NCBI GenBank assembly: GCA_024400835.1
Contig: JAKSMC010000028.1
Coordinates: forward strand, 1-44,112
Length of the DNA: 44,112 nt
Source of the DNA: Bacteroidales bacterium
GTDB taxonomy: Bacteria; Bacteroidota; Bacteroidia; Bacteroidales; WCHB1-69
Reading direction: 5' to 3'
Made by a program: the position numbers and the translations under genes. Shown piece after piece: positions 35,087-42,803 of this stretch (position 1 is its first letter; each line of letters opens with the position of its first letter). The notes under the pieces are model-generated. The model ran no database searches and was not told the DNA's origin. It was given only the letters and a program-made list of their open reading frames with translations.

Positions 35087-36667
35087 GTGAAAAAATATTT
35101 TCTATTCGTATGTCTGATATTCGTCTTAACGGCACAAGCCCAAAATGATTCGCTTATATATTGGGCCCATCAAGCTTATAATAATGCTGATTATGAAAAG
35201 GCATATTCCCTGTTTGTAGAATGCGATTCCATTGAGCCGGTAACGTATTACTACGATTTGTGGAAATATTATGTTGCTTCTGAGAAGAACAATGATTCTG
35301 TCAGAGCAAAGTCTCTACTATACCAACTTGCGGAATCGAGTGGTTTTGATCGAAAATCTCTCAATCAAAGTTTTTTCGAAGATATTGGCCTGCGCCAAAG
35401 AAGTTATTGGCCGGAAGTCGATTCTCTGATTAATGTTATTGAAAGCCAGAGATGTCAGCTTTTTATAGATTCTTTGATTCTGATGGGCCAGGCAGACCAG
35501 GACATTCGGAAAAAGCTCAGGGAGTTTGGGTGGACTGCAGATATCAGTAAGCAGATGGATTACATTGACTCGACCAACGAAGTCAAGCTGCAAGCATTGA
35601 TGGGGGAATATGGTTTCCCGTCGTGGAAACTGGTAGGCCGCGAAGGCGCGAAATATGCCTGGCTGATAGCTCAGCATTCTAAGTTACTTCTGCCAAAATA
35701 TCTAATAGGATATAGACAGGCCGTCATAAATAATGATGCAGACAGAAGCGATTTAGCCTATATGGAAGATCGGAATTTGATGATACAGGGTCGTCCGCAA
35801 ATCTATGGTTCACAACTGAATGGATTTGGACCAGGCACTGGTTATTATCCTATAATTGATATGCAGAATTTGGACAAACGCCGTTGGATGATGAGATTAC
35901 CTCCATATTCACAATATGCTTCGGCTATAGGGGTGGACACGCTACTTATTAATCCTAATTTCTTGGACTACTTAACCAACTACTATCCGAACAATACCAA
36001 TATGTATAGAATTATTGGCAATCATTGGCAAAATAAAAGTGTGGAAGACTCTACCGTTTTTTATTGGGACCAATGGTACTATGATTTTCCAAGAGACTTG
36101 GAAGCGTTGGCGTTGTATCTTTTTGAAGGCGATACGTTGAGTGCAATTCAGCAATCGAAAAAAATGGTTCTTTGCGGGAAACGTCTGGATGAAAAGTGGA
36201 ATCTTCCGCAGTTGTTAATGGATTCTGTTAAAGCCAACTACGATGAGCTGCGTGCAGATTATGAGCGGATGGTGACCAAAGACGGAGATGAAATGCTCAA
36301 TGCCATCACCTCGTTTGACACGCTGGTCAAAGTGCTGAGTGAAGGCTTTTATCCCCGTTATACTTTTGATGCCTGGAACGGACATCTCAAAGACCTTATC
36401 TCGCAAAAAGCAGCAACGCTCACCAAAAAAGATTATAAAACTTTTTTCACTTGGTTATTTGAGCAGGTGAAATTGGGCAACTATCATTTGTTTGATTACG
36501 CGGAATTGTACGACGAAGTCTATTTCAGACTTTATGGAAAATCCTATTATGGCCAAAAAGATTTCAATACCAAACTATACAAGCCGCAAGAAGTAGATAA
36601 ACGGCGTTCCACCATACAGTTGCCACCTTTGGAGGTTTGGCAGGTAATTATGGAGCGGATGAAGTAA
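35087..36667 (+). CDS. Secreted DUF6624-like protein of unknown function
   Basis: A 526-residue protein. I start it at GTG 35087 since this opens a signal peptide (KKYFLFVCLIFVLTAQAQ) and lies at the right distance from the promoter; the frame upstream runs through the promoter box. Residues 25-55 look like a tetratricopeptide-type helix pair (AHQAYNNADYEKAYSLFVEC). Residues about 130-250 resemble DUF6624: DQDIRKKLREFGW, STNEVKLQALMGEYGFPSWK, AWLIAQHS and GRPQIYGSQLNGFG. The rest is rich in Tyr and Trp with no motif I know. It is divergent from ATPase 1 across the 33-bp array, and a 57-58 bp near-identical promoter copy lies just past its 3' side at 37009. Function unknown. Confidence 0.75.
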   Translation: MKKYFLFVCLIFVLTAQAQNDSLIYWAHQAYNNADYEKAYSLFVECDSIEPVTYYYDLWKYYVASEKNNDSVRAKSLLYQLAESSGFDRKSLNQSFFEDIGLRQRSYWPEVDSLINVIESQRCQLFIDSLILMGQADQDIRKKLREFGWTADISKQMDYIDSTNEVKLQALMGEYGFPSWKLVGREGAKYAWLIAQHSKLLLPKYLIGYRQAVINNDADRSDLAYMEDRNLMIQGRPQIYGSQLNGFGPGTGYYPIIDMQNLDKRRWMMRLPPYSQYASAIGVDTLLINPNFLDYLTNYYPNNTNMYRIIGNHWQNKSVEDSTVFYWDQWYYDFPRDLEALALYLFEGDTLSAIQQSKKMVLCGKRLDEKWNLPQLLMDSVKANYDELRADYERMVTKDGDEMLNAITSFDTLVKVLSEGFYPRYTFDAWNGHLKDLISQKAATLTKKDYKTFFTWLFEQVKLGNYHLFDYAELYDEVYFRLYGKSYYGQKDFNTKLYKPQEVDKRRSTIQLPPLEVWQVIMERMK

Positions 36668-36719
36668 TTGCGGAAGAAACGCAATAATAAAGGAAACTAT
36701 ATACCAATTGACCTGTAAA

Positions 36720-36750
36720 CAAGCAAAATCATACGTATGCTTGATTTTTT
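36720..36750 (+). terminator. Probable terminator of the DUF6624 gene
   Basis: CAAGCA with TGCTTG (6 bp) around a 12-base loop, followed by ATTTTTT; 52 bases after the stop codon. Confidence 0.5.
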
Positions 36751-37008
36751 CTATGATTTTCAATACGATTTTTATTTGATTTTGAGCATAGCGACCTTGT
36801 TTTTATTCTGACATTTTTTTAAAGATTCTTCTTAGATTTTAAAATATTCATTAAATAAAAAAATCTGCAACAACACAGTCGCATATACAAGTTTTAAAAA
36901 TCCAAATGAAAATTCCACCAAAAATAGCCAGGATTATCTGGCTTTATTATGGGTCGTCGTCCTGCGGACTTCTCAAAATCATATTGAAAATCCAATGAAA
37001 AATCTAAT

Positions 37009-37064
37009 GAAAATTAGGAATTATTCTATATCTTTGCGGCTCATTTTAATTAACACATTGTGAA
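37009..37064 (+). repeat. Duplicate of the promoter segment at 35034-35091
   Basis: From the GAAAATTAGG before the box to the GTGAAA start the two copies differ only by two single-base indels (an extra A near the left end here; a missing C before AACACATTG). Both contain one GGAATTATTC core, the TATCTTTG box and a GTG start at the same distance. Confidence 0.85.
37029..37036 (+). promoter_or_regulatory. Promoter -7 box for the WG-repeat/TonB protein
   Basis: TATCTTTG followed by CGGCTCA, 23 bases before the GTG start, preceded directly by one GGAATTATTC core. Confidence 0.65.
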
Positions 37065-38892
37065 ACATTCCCTACTATTCCTCCTGCTATCTCTTCCCCT
37101 GCTGCTCTTCTCCCAGCAGCCGAAACATACTTTGTCGCCTGCGGAAAGCAAGGCGCAACTGGAACGCCTTGGCAATGTCTTGCGCGAATATGACGGTTTG
37201 GGCCGCCTCTACGCAGATGAATTGATTCCCGTTTGGAAAAGGTATGTTGTCAAAAAACCGGGTCGTTACGAAGAATTTTTTTATAAATATGGGCTCATTA
37301 ATCTGGACTGCGAACTTCTCCTTCCCTGTGAATACTCCTATATCTCCACCCAGAAAAATTCAGACTTGATATTCGTTACTAAGGATACCTTGATGGGCTT
37401 TGTGGATAGGAATATGAATTGGGTGGTTCCTATGATTTATCGGGACATCTATTCTGAAACAGAATGGATAGGTGATATGTTCTGGTGTGGCAAATTGGTG
37501 GTTGAAAAGAATGGGAAAGAAGGTGTCATTGATACAACCGGGAAGCTGCTGCTTCCTTGTCAATACGACTATTGTGATTTTTTGTCGGATAATCTTTTTT
37601 GTGTATATAACGAGTACAATAATACACACGGCGGCATCAATTTACAAGGTGATACCGTAATACCTTTTGATTATACTAGAATATCAAACATAGGTGGAGG
37701 TAAAAATTTTATTCTTGTCCGTCAAAATGATAAATATGGTTTCGTAAATAGTAATGGGAAAGTGATAGTTCCCTGCCAATATGAAGATTTTAATTATTGC
37801 TGGAATGGTAAGGTTTCTTTGGAAAAAGATGGAAAATGGGGTGTGCTGGATACGTTGGGCAATGTCGTTTTACCTTTCATATATGATAATGGCTTATCAT
37901 TTTATCTGCCGGAACTTGCTGTAATGATGTCTCCTAAAGGGTGTGGAGCTATCAACTTAAAGGGAGATACAGTTATCCCACTTCAATATAATATTTGGTT
38001 TTCATATCAGTCCAAGAGCAAGATAGCAATGATAACGCACGACGAAGCAGTGGATATTTATGATTCAGAAGGTCATATACTTGCATCATACGAAGAGATG
38101 AGCTATGATGGTATGGATGCACTTGATGAAGAACTGTGGATTCCTATACGGAAAAACGGAAAATGGGGTTTTCTTGATTTAAAACTGAACGAAGTAGTTC
38201 CCTGCAAGTACGATTTTGTCGCAGGAGTTAATGGAGAATACTTGGGTAATGTACAATTAGATAACGGCAATACCGCTCTGATTGACAGCAACGAACATAT
38301 CTTGGCGCAAGGTCCTTACCGCTACATCTCGCCATTTGGCGATTTCTATTGTGTCTCATCATACGATAATGAATATCATATTAAAGAGGGACTCATTGAC
38401 AGCTATGGCAACAGCACGTTCACTAAGGCCGAATTGGATTCGTTAAAAATATGGCATAAGCAATATTTGAAGCAACGCAAAAAAGAGGCTGAACAGGCAA
38501 AAAGGGAAGAAAAAGTTCAATATGACTTTGCCCCCTCAACAGGAACGACATCGGATTCCACAGTCTTCTACTATACTGAAGAGATGCCGGAGTTCCCGGG
38601 CGGGCCTGATTCGTTGAATCGCTATCTCGCCACCCACATTTCCTATCCTGAAATAGCACGTGAGAAGGGCATTTCGGGAACTGTCTTAGCGCAGTTTGTG
38701 GTGTCAAAAGACGGCACCGTGAAAGATGTGACCATCAAAGTGCCCCTATACGATGCTTGCGATGAGGAGGTGGTTCGTGCCATTTCCGGAATGCCTAAGT
38801 GGAAGCCCGGCACCAATATGGGCCAGCCCGTCAACTGTTACTACCAGGTGCCGGTAACTTTCCGCAACGACGAGCCGGCAGAGGAAAGGTAA
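37060..38892 (+). CDS. Secreted WG-repeat protein fused to a TonB C-terminal domain
   Basis: A 610-residue protein. The GTG start opens a signal peptide (KHSLLFLLLSLPLLLFSQ). About nine WG repeats follow (residues 80-450), each with a G-h-h-[D/N] turn then a [V/L]-P-x-x-Y strand: YGLINLDCELLLPCEYSYI, EGVIDTTGKLLLPCQYDY, YGFVNSNGKVIVPCQYEDF, WGFLDLKLNEVVPCKYDF. Residues 465-490 are a charged helix (QYLKQRKKEAEQAKREEK). Residues about 510-605 are a TonB C-terminal domain: EMPEFPGGPDSLNRYLA, GISGTVLAQFVVSKDGTV and MPKWKPGTNMGQPVNCYYQV. There is no transmembrane anchor or proline-rich linker, so it cannot act as an ordinary energy transducer; a periplasmic binding role is more likely. No promoter-proximal array except one repeat core. 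Confidence 0.82.
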   Translation: MKHSLLFLLLSLPLLLFSQQPKHTLSPAESKAQLERLGNVLREYDGLGRLYADELIPVWKRYVVKKPGRYEEFFYKYGLINLDCELLLPCEYSYISTQKNSDLIFVTKDTLMGFVDRNMNWVVPMIYRDIYSETEWIGDMFWCGKLVVEKNGKEGVIDTTGKLLLPCQYDYCDFLSDNLFCVYNEYNNTHGGINLQGDTVIPFDYTRISNIGGGKNFILVRQNDKYGFVNSNGKVIVPCQYEDFNYCWNGKVSLEKDGKWGVLDTLGNVVLPFIYDNGLSFYLPELAVMMSPKGCGAINLKGDTVIPLQYNIWFSYQSKSKIAMITHDEAVDIYDSEGHILASYEEMSYDGMDALDEELWIPIRKNGKWGFLDLKLNEVVPCKYDFVAGVNGEYLGNVQLDNGNTALIDSNEHILAQGPYRYISPFGDFYCVSSYDNEYHIKEGLIDSYGNSTFTKAELDSLKIWHKQYLKQRKKEAEQAKREEKVQYDFAPSTGTTSDSTVFYYTEEMPEFPGGPDSLNRYLATHISYPEIAREKGISGTVLAQFVVSKDGTVKDVTIKVPLYDACDEEVVRAISGMPKWKPGTNMGQPVNCYYQVPVTFRNDEPAEER

Positions 38893-38917
38893 AGAATAGT
38901 TTTTCCGCCACAGAATC

Positions 38918-39036
38918 TTTGTCCAAATCGCACTATTTTTACCACATTTGGATGAAAATAAAAACAGATACTTGTCCAAATGTATGTAAAAAAATCACAT
39001 TTGGATGAAAATAAAATTTGATACCTGTCCAAATGT
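38918..39036. repeat. 53-bp tandem array of alternating inverted CCAAAT/ATTTGG sites
   Basis: Two full units (38918-38970, 38971-39023) and the start of a third. Each unit has TGTCCAAAT, then ACATTTGGATGAAAATAAAA. Centres of the five sites lie at 38925, 38949, 38978, 39002 and 39031, i.e. spacings of 24, 29, 24 and 29 bases. The orientation alternates. The last site is 18 bases (centre to box) upstream of the -7 box of ATPase 2. Confidence 0.88.
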
Positions 39037-39048
39037 TGTAAATTATGT

Positions 39049-39056
39049 TATCTTTG
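39049..39056 (+). promoter_or_regulatory. Promoter -7 box for ATPase 2
   Basis: TATCTTTG followed by CCGTCTC, 25 bases before the ATG. The third repeat unit covers the place of the -33 element. Confidence 0.65.
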
Positions 39057-39081
39057 CCGTCTCAAAATTATTACAATAAAG

Positions 39082-40488
39082 ATGGAAAAAATTATTGGTA
39101 GAGAACGGGAACTCCTTGAGCTTCAGTCAAGTTATTCTTCTGAAAAATCAGAATTCGTGGTTGTTTACGGTCGAAGGCGTATCGGAAAAACCTTCTTAGT
39201 GCGCTCGTTTTTCAAAGACCGATACGACTTTCATTATGTGGGAGGTCACAAACTCAACCAAAAACGTCAGCTGCAGAATTTCGCTTTGGCTTTGCAGCAA
39301 CATAGCGGGGCTCCTTTTTTGCCCGAGTTGAAAGACTGGTACGATGCCTTTAACCATCTACAGAAATATATAGAAACGCTTCCCGAAAACAAACGGAAAG
39401 TCATCTTCATTGATGAAATGCCCTGGATAGACCACGCAAAATCTAATTTCGTGGCGGCTTTGGAGAATTTTTGGAACAGTTGGGTGTCTAACCGTGACGA
39501 CATCTTTTTTGTTGCCTGCGGCAGCGCCACTTCCTGGATGGTGGACAAACTCATTATGAACCAGGGCGGTTTGCATAACCGAATCACCAAGCCTATTTAT
39601 TTGCGACCTTTCACGCTGAAGGAAGTGGAAAGTTATATGGAAAGCAAGGGCGGTCACTGGGACCGTTTTCAACTAACGCAGACCTATATGGCCTTGGGCG
39701 GCGTGCCCTATTATCTCAGTTTGCTGGATTATAACAAAAGTTTGGTGCAGAATATGGATAACCTGTTCTTTGTGAAAAACGGCCAACTGCAAACTGAGTT
39801 TGACGAATTATATAGCGCATTGTTTTCTCAATCAGACAGATATATTAGTGTGGTTAGGGCATTGTATTTCAAGCGCGCAGGGCTGACGCGTGACGAAGTA
39901 GCCAATGCCACCGGACTTGCTGGCGGTGGTCTTTCCAAAATACTGTCCAATCTCGAAAAATGTGATTTCATCGTCAGTTATGTTCAATTCGGCAATAAGC
40001 GGAAAAACACTATTTACCGCCTTTCCGACTTCTACACACTGTTCTATTTGCGTTTTGTGGAAGGCAACAAAACGCAGGACGCTGAATTTTGGGCACACAA
40101 CATCAATACGCCTACCGTGAACAGCTGGCAGGGACTCACTTTTGAATTGGCGTGTATGCTGCATCTTGAACAAATCAAAAAAGCATTGGGGATTTACGGC
40201 ATATCAACTAATGTAAGTTGCTGGCGCAGTGAGGATGCGCAAATCGACCTGCTGATTGACCGCAGCGATAGAATGATTAATTTGTGCGAAATGAAATTCT
40301 CTAACGAACCTTACATCATCACCAAGGATTATGAGATGAAATTACGCACGCGCCTGGCACTGTTCAAAGAAGCCACCCGGAGTCGCAGCGGGCTCATACA
40401 GACCTTTGTCACCACGTACGGTGTGGCGCAAGGCAAGCACAGCAGCGTGGCCCAATGCGAGATTACAATGGATGAACTTTTTTCTTAA
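39082..40488 (+). CDS. ATPase_2/DUF234-type ATPase with C-terminal nuclease-like domain (ATPase 2)
   Basis: A 468-residue cytoplasmic protein. The N-terminal P-loop domain has GRERELLEL, Walker A GRRRIGKT (30-37), Walker B VIFIDEMPW (Asp111, Glu112) and the sensor FVACGSATSWM. A winged-helix-like region follows (about 255-310: LTRDEVANATGLAGGGLSKIL). The C-terminal part (about 350-468) matches DUF234 and shows Asp389 in QIDLLID and Glu403-x-Lys405 in LCEMKFS, a PD-(D/E)XK pattern, closing with ITMDELF. It follows a 53-bp repeat array. This ATPase family is common in archaea and anaerobic bacteria with many divergent copies per genome; a function is not established, and cleavage of DNA near its own repeats is only a hypothesis. 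Confidence 0.87.
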   Translation: MEKIIGRERELLELQSSYSSEKSEFVVVYGRRRIGKTFLVRSFFKDRYDFHYVGGHKLNQKRQLQNFALALQQHSGAPFLPELKDWYDAFNHLQKYIETLPENKRKVIFIDEMPWIDHAKSNFVAALENFWNSWVSNRDDIFFVACGSATSWMVDKLIMNQGGLHNRITKPIYLRPFTLKEVESYMESKGGHWDRFQLTQTYMALGGVPYYLSLLDYNKSLVQNMDNLFFVKNGQLQTEFDELYSALFSQSDRYISVVRALYFKRAGLTRDEVANATGLAGGGLSKILSNLEKCDFIVSYVQFGNKRKNTIYRLSDFYTLFYLRFVEGNKTQDAEFWAHNINTPTVNSWQGLTFELACMLHLEQIKKALGIYGISTNVSCWRSEDAQIDLLIDRSDRMINLCEMKFSNEPYIITKDYEMKLRTRLALFKEATRSRSGLIQTFVTTYGVAQGKHSSVAQCEITMDELFS

Positions 40489-40493
40489 AACCA

Positions 40494-40576
40494 ACATTTC
40501 CGAAGATTATCCCATATAAACATCGTTATAACCTGCGGAAATGTGTTAAAAAATGATAGATTTCCGAAGATTATCC
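40494..40576. repeat. 64-bp repeat pair with inverted CGGAAAT/ATTTCCG sites
   Basis: ATTTCCGAAGATTATCC occurs exactly at 40496-40512 and 40560-40576, a 64-base period. Between them lies the inverted site CGGAAATGT (40536-40544), complementary to ACATTTCCG at 40494-40502. Centres are at 40499, 40539 and 40563 (spacing 40 and 24). The 24-base inverted pair, with an A-rich centre and an AxGAxxAT-type right flank, parallels the unit of the 53-bp array. Confidence 0.82.
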
Positions 40577-40633
40577 GTGTGTTTGGAATTTTTATATCTT
40601 TCTCAAAAGATGATTTCCTTTACAAAAAAATGT

Positions 40634-40641
40634 TATTTTTG
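40634..40641 (+). promoter_or_regulatory. Promoter -7 box for ATPase 3 (and probably aroB)
   Basis: TATTTTTG followed by CAAAG, 45 bases before the ATG. Between box and start are two palindromes: TTATTCGAATAA (40659-40670) and TAAAGTA-G-TACTTTA (40673-40687), the second ending on the A of the start codon. Confidence 0.6.
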
Positions 40642-40686
40642 CAAAGTCAAAATTTAGATTATTCGAATAAAATAAAGTAGTACTTT

Positions 40687-41832
40687 ATGTTATCAAGGTT
40701 TTTTAAAATACAGGATATTGAAAATGAAAGTGTTATGTTTTTTGGCGCAAGACAGACTGGAAAAACAACACTGTTAAAGCAACTTTTCCCTTCGGCCAGA
40801 TATTACGACCTCCTGAAAAGCGATGAATTTGAAAGATTGAGCCGCAGTCCGTGGCTGCTGAGAGAGGAACTTCAAGATTGTTCGAGTGGGGAATTGATTA
40901 TCATAGATGAGATTCAAAAGTTGCCTGTTTTGCTGGATGAGGTGCACTGGCTGATGGTCAATCGGGATCTGCGTTTTTTGCTTACGGGTTCCAGTGCTCG
41001 CAAGTTGCGGAACAAGGGCGTGAATCTCTTGGGCGGACGTGCGCTTACCAATTATATGTTTCCTTTGGTCAGTGCTGAAATTCCAGACTTTGATCTGGAC
41101 AGAGCCGTCAACAACGGTATGCTGCCCCGCCATTATTTGGTGGAAGATGCCAGCAGACGCATCAGAGGGTATGTCGGCAATTATTTGCAGACCGAAATCA
41201 TTGCCGAGGCTTTGGTTCGGAATCTCCCCGCATTTACTCGATTTCTGGAAGCCGCTGCCCTGACCAGTGGCGAATTGCTTTCCTATAACAATGTTGCTTC
41301 CGATTGCGGTGTTTCCGCCGTGACTGTTAAGTCCTATTTTGAGATTCTATCGGATACATTGATCGGTTATACGGTTCCCGCATACACTAAGGTTGTCAAA
41401 CGAAAATTAATACAGACTCCAAAGTTTTATATGTTTGATGTAGGCATAACCAACTATCTGCTTCATCGCTCGCATTTAAAACAAGGTTCTCCCGAATATG
41501 GTCATTCATTTGAACAATTTGTTATGCTTGAATTGATTGCGTATATGGGTTATATGCAGTACGACAACGCGCTTTCCTATTGGAGAACGGGTTCAGGCAT
41601 AGAAGTTGATGCCGTGTTGGGCAATGCACAAGTCGCCATAGAAATCAAATCCAGTCAGGAAGTCAGAAACAACCAACTCGGTGGCTTACGTTCCTTTGCA
41701 ACAGATTATCCCGAAGCCAGATTGATTATGGTTTCCTTGGACAAAAATCGCCGTCGCCACGACAAAATAGAAATAATCCCTGTACGCGAATTTTTAACCG
41801 ACCTTTGGAATGGAAAAATATACAACGAATAA
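40687..41832 (+). CDS. AAA_14/DUF4143 ATPase with PD-(D/E)XK motif (ATPase 3)
   Basis: A 381-residue protein with the standard AAA_14/DUF4143 layout. Walker A is GARQTGKT (20-27), Walker B LIIIDEIQK (Asp74, Glu75), the sensor FLLTGSSARKL, then the family's LLGGRALTNYMFPL. The DUF4143 part includes RIRGYVGNYLQTEI, a winged-helix segment (SGELLSYNNVASDCGVSAVT) and TPKFYMFDVGITNYLL. Near the C-terminus RTGSGIEVDAVLGNA and AIEIKSS give Asp308 and Glu319-x-Lys321, a nuclease-type motif. It ends in the usual DLWNGKI, so it is full length, and its last 23 bases overlap the aroB start in another frame. Upstream is the 64-bp repeat pair. Molecular role unknown. Confidence 0.88.
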   Translation: MLSRFFKIQDIENESVMFFGARQTGKTTLLKQLFPSARYYDLLKSDEFERLSRSPWLLREELQDCSSGELIIIDEIQKLPVLLDEVHWLMVNRDLRFLLTGSSARKLRNKGVNLLGGRALTNYMFPLVSAEIPDFDLDRAVNNGMLPRHYLVEDASRRIRGYVGNYLQTEIIAEALVRNLPAFTRFLEAAALTSGELLSYNNVASDCGVSAVTVKSYFEILSDTLIGYTVPAYTKVVKRKLIQTPKFYMFDVGITNYLLHRSHLKQGSPEYGHSFEQFVMLELIAYMGYMQYDNALSYWRTGSGIEVDAVLGNAQVAIEIKSSQEVRNNQLGGLRSFATDYPEARLIMVSLDKNRRRHDKIEIIPVREFLTDLWNGKIYNE

Positions 41833-42796
41833 CGCCACCAATGCCCTGCTGAATTTCCTGCAGGAACAGTCCGTACGGCAAGTCGTGGTGCTGACCGACA
41901 GCAACCTCGATGCGCTCTATCCGCACTATCTGGATGACTTGGCACAGCATTTTTCCGTAGAGAAAATCGTGGTGCCCGCAGGCGAGCGGCACAAGAGCAT
42001 TGAGCAGGCGAAGGCCATTTGGCAGCAGTTGCTGGAGAAGCAGTACGACAAGAATCTCGTCATCGTCAACTTCGGCGGCGGGATGATTTGCGACTTGGGC
42101 GGCTTTGTGGCTGCCACCTACAAGCGCGGCGTGCGCTGCGTGAACTTCCCGACCACGCTCTTGGCGATGATTGACGCGGCCATCGGTGGCAAGACGGCCG
42201 TCAACCTTGACCACATCAAAAACTGTGTGGGACTCATCCGCCAACCCGACTTCGTGGTGCCAGCCGATGTGCAGTTGCTGAAGACACTGCCCCAATCGGA
42301 ACTTCTCAGTGGCTTCGGCGAGCTGATCAAGTACGCCCTCATTGCCTCCCGACCCTTGTTTGACGAATTGTTGCAGTTGGATAAACTGTCCGCCGAATGC
42401 ATTCGTTCCGAATGGATTAGCACTTGCGTTGAATACAAGAACAAGATTGTGGCGATGGACCCCGAGGATATTAAAGAGCGCCACGTCTTGAACTTCGGGC
42501 ACACATACGGCCACGCTATCGAAAGCTGGCGCGCCGCTTTGGGACAACCCGTGCCCCACGGGGTCGCCGTCGCCATCGGCATACTCTTCGAGTGCCACAA
42601 GGCAATGCAGGAAGGACATTTCACCAAGGACGATTTCATCCTGGTTGACAAACTCATCCGCCAACATTTTGAAGTTCCGGCCTATGACGAAGCATTGGAA
42701 CGCCAACTGAGTCCTTACTTTCTTCAGGATAAGAAAAACAAGAACGGGGAAGTGGCTTTTGTTCAACTTTCGGAAATTGGGAAGGTGAGGTTGTGA
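41810..42796 (+). CDS. aroB: 3-dehydroquinate synthase
   Basis: A 328-residue NAD-dependent, metal-dependent enzyme of the shikimate pathway that cyclises DAHP. NAD-binding FGGGMICDLGGFVAATYKRG (about 84-103), PTTLLAMIDAAIGGKTAVN, the metal ligands in SGFGELIKYALI and LNFGHTYGHAIE, and the later histidine in VPHGVAVAIGI are all present. It is a little shorter than the usual 350 residues, mostly at the N-terminus, but the alignment of YTTNNATNALLNFL with other AroB starts suggests only a few residues are missing. The ATG lies inside the end of ATPase 3, and I see no separate promoter box, so it probably depends on the ATPase promoter. No other aro gene is near. Confidence 0.94.
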   Translation: MEKYTTNNATNALLNFLQEQSVRQVVVLTDSNLDALYPHYLDDLAQHFSVEKIVVPAGERHKSIEQAKAIWQQLLEKQYDKNLVIVNFGGGMICDLGGFVAATYKRGVRCVNFPTTLLAMIDAAIGGKTAVNLDHIKNCVGLIRQPDFVVPADVQLLKTLPQSELLSGFGELIKYALIASRPLFDELLQLDKLSAECIRSEWISTCVEYKNKIVAMDPEDIKERHVLNFGHTYGHAIESWRAALGQPVPHGVAVAIGILFECHKAMQEGHFTKDDFILVDKLIRQHFEVPAYDEALERQLSPYFLQDKKNKNGEVAFVQLSEIGKVRL

Positions 42797-42803
42797 AATC
42801 AAG

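Larger units (their letters stand above)
36668..37059. other. 392-bp AT-rich intergenic region
   Basis: No gene seen. It contains a likely terminator (36720-36750), a second hairpin AGCCAG/CTGGCT at 36926-36943 with a weak T tail, three loose copies of AATCCAATGAAAA-like sequence (about 36899, 36989 and 37001), and the duplicated promoter segment from 37009. Confidence 0.6.
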
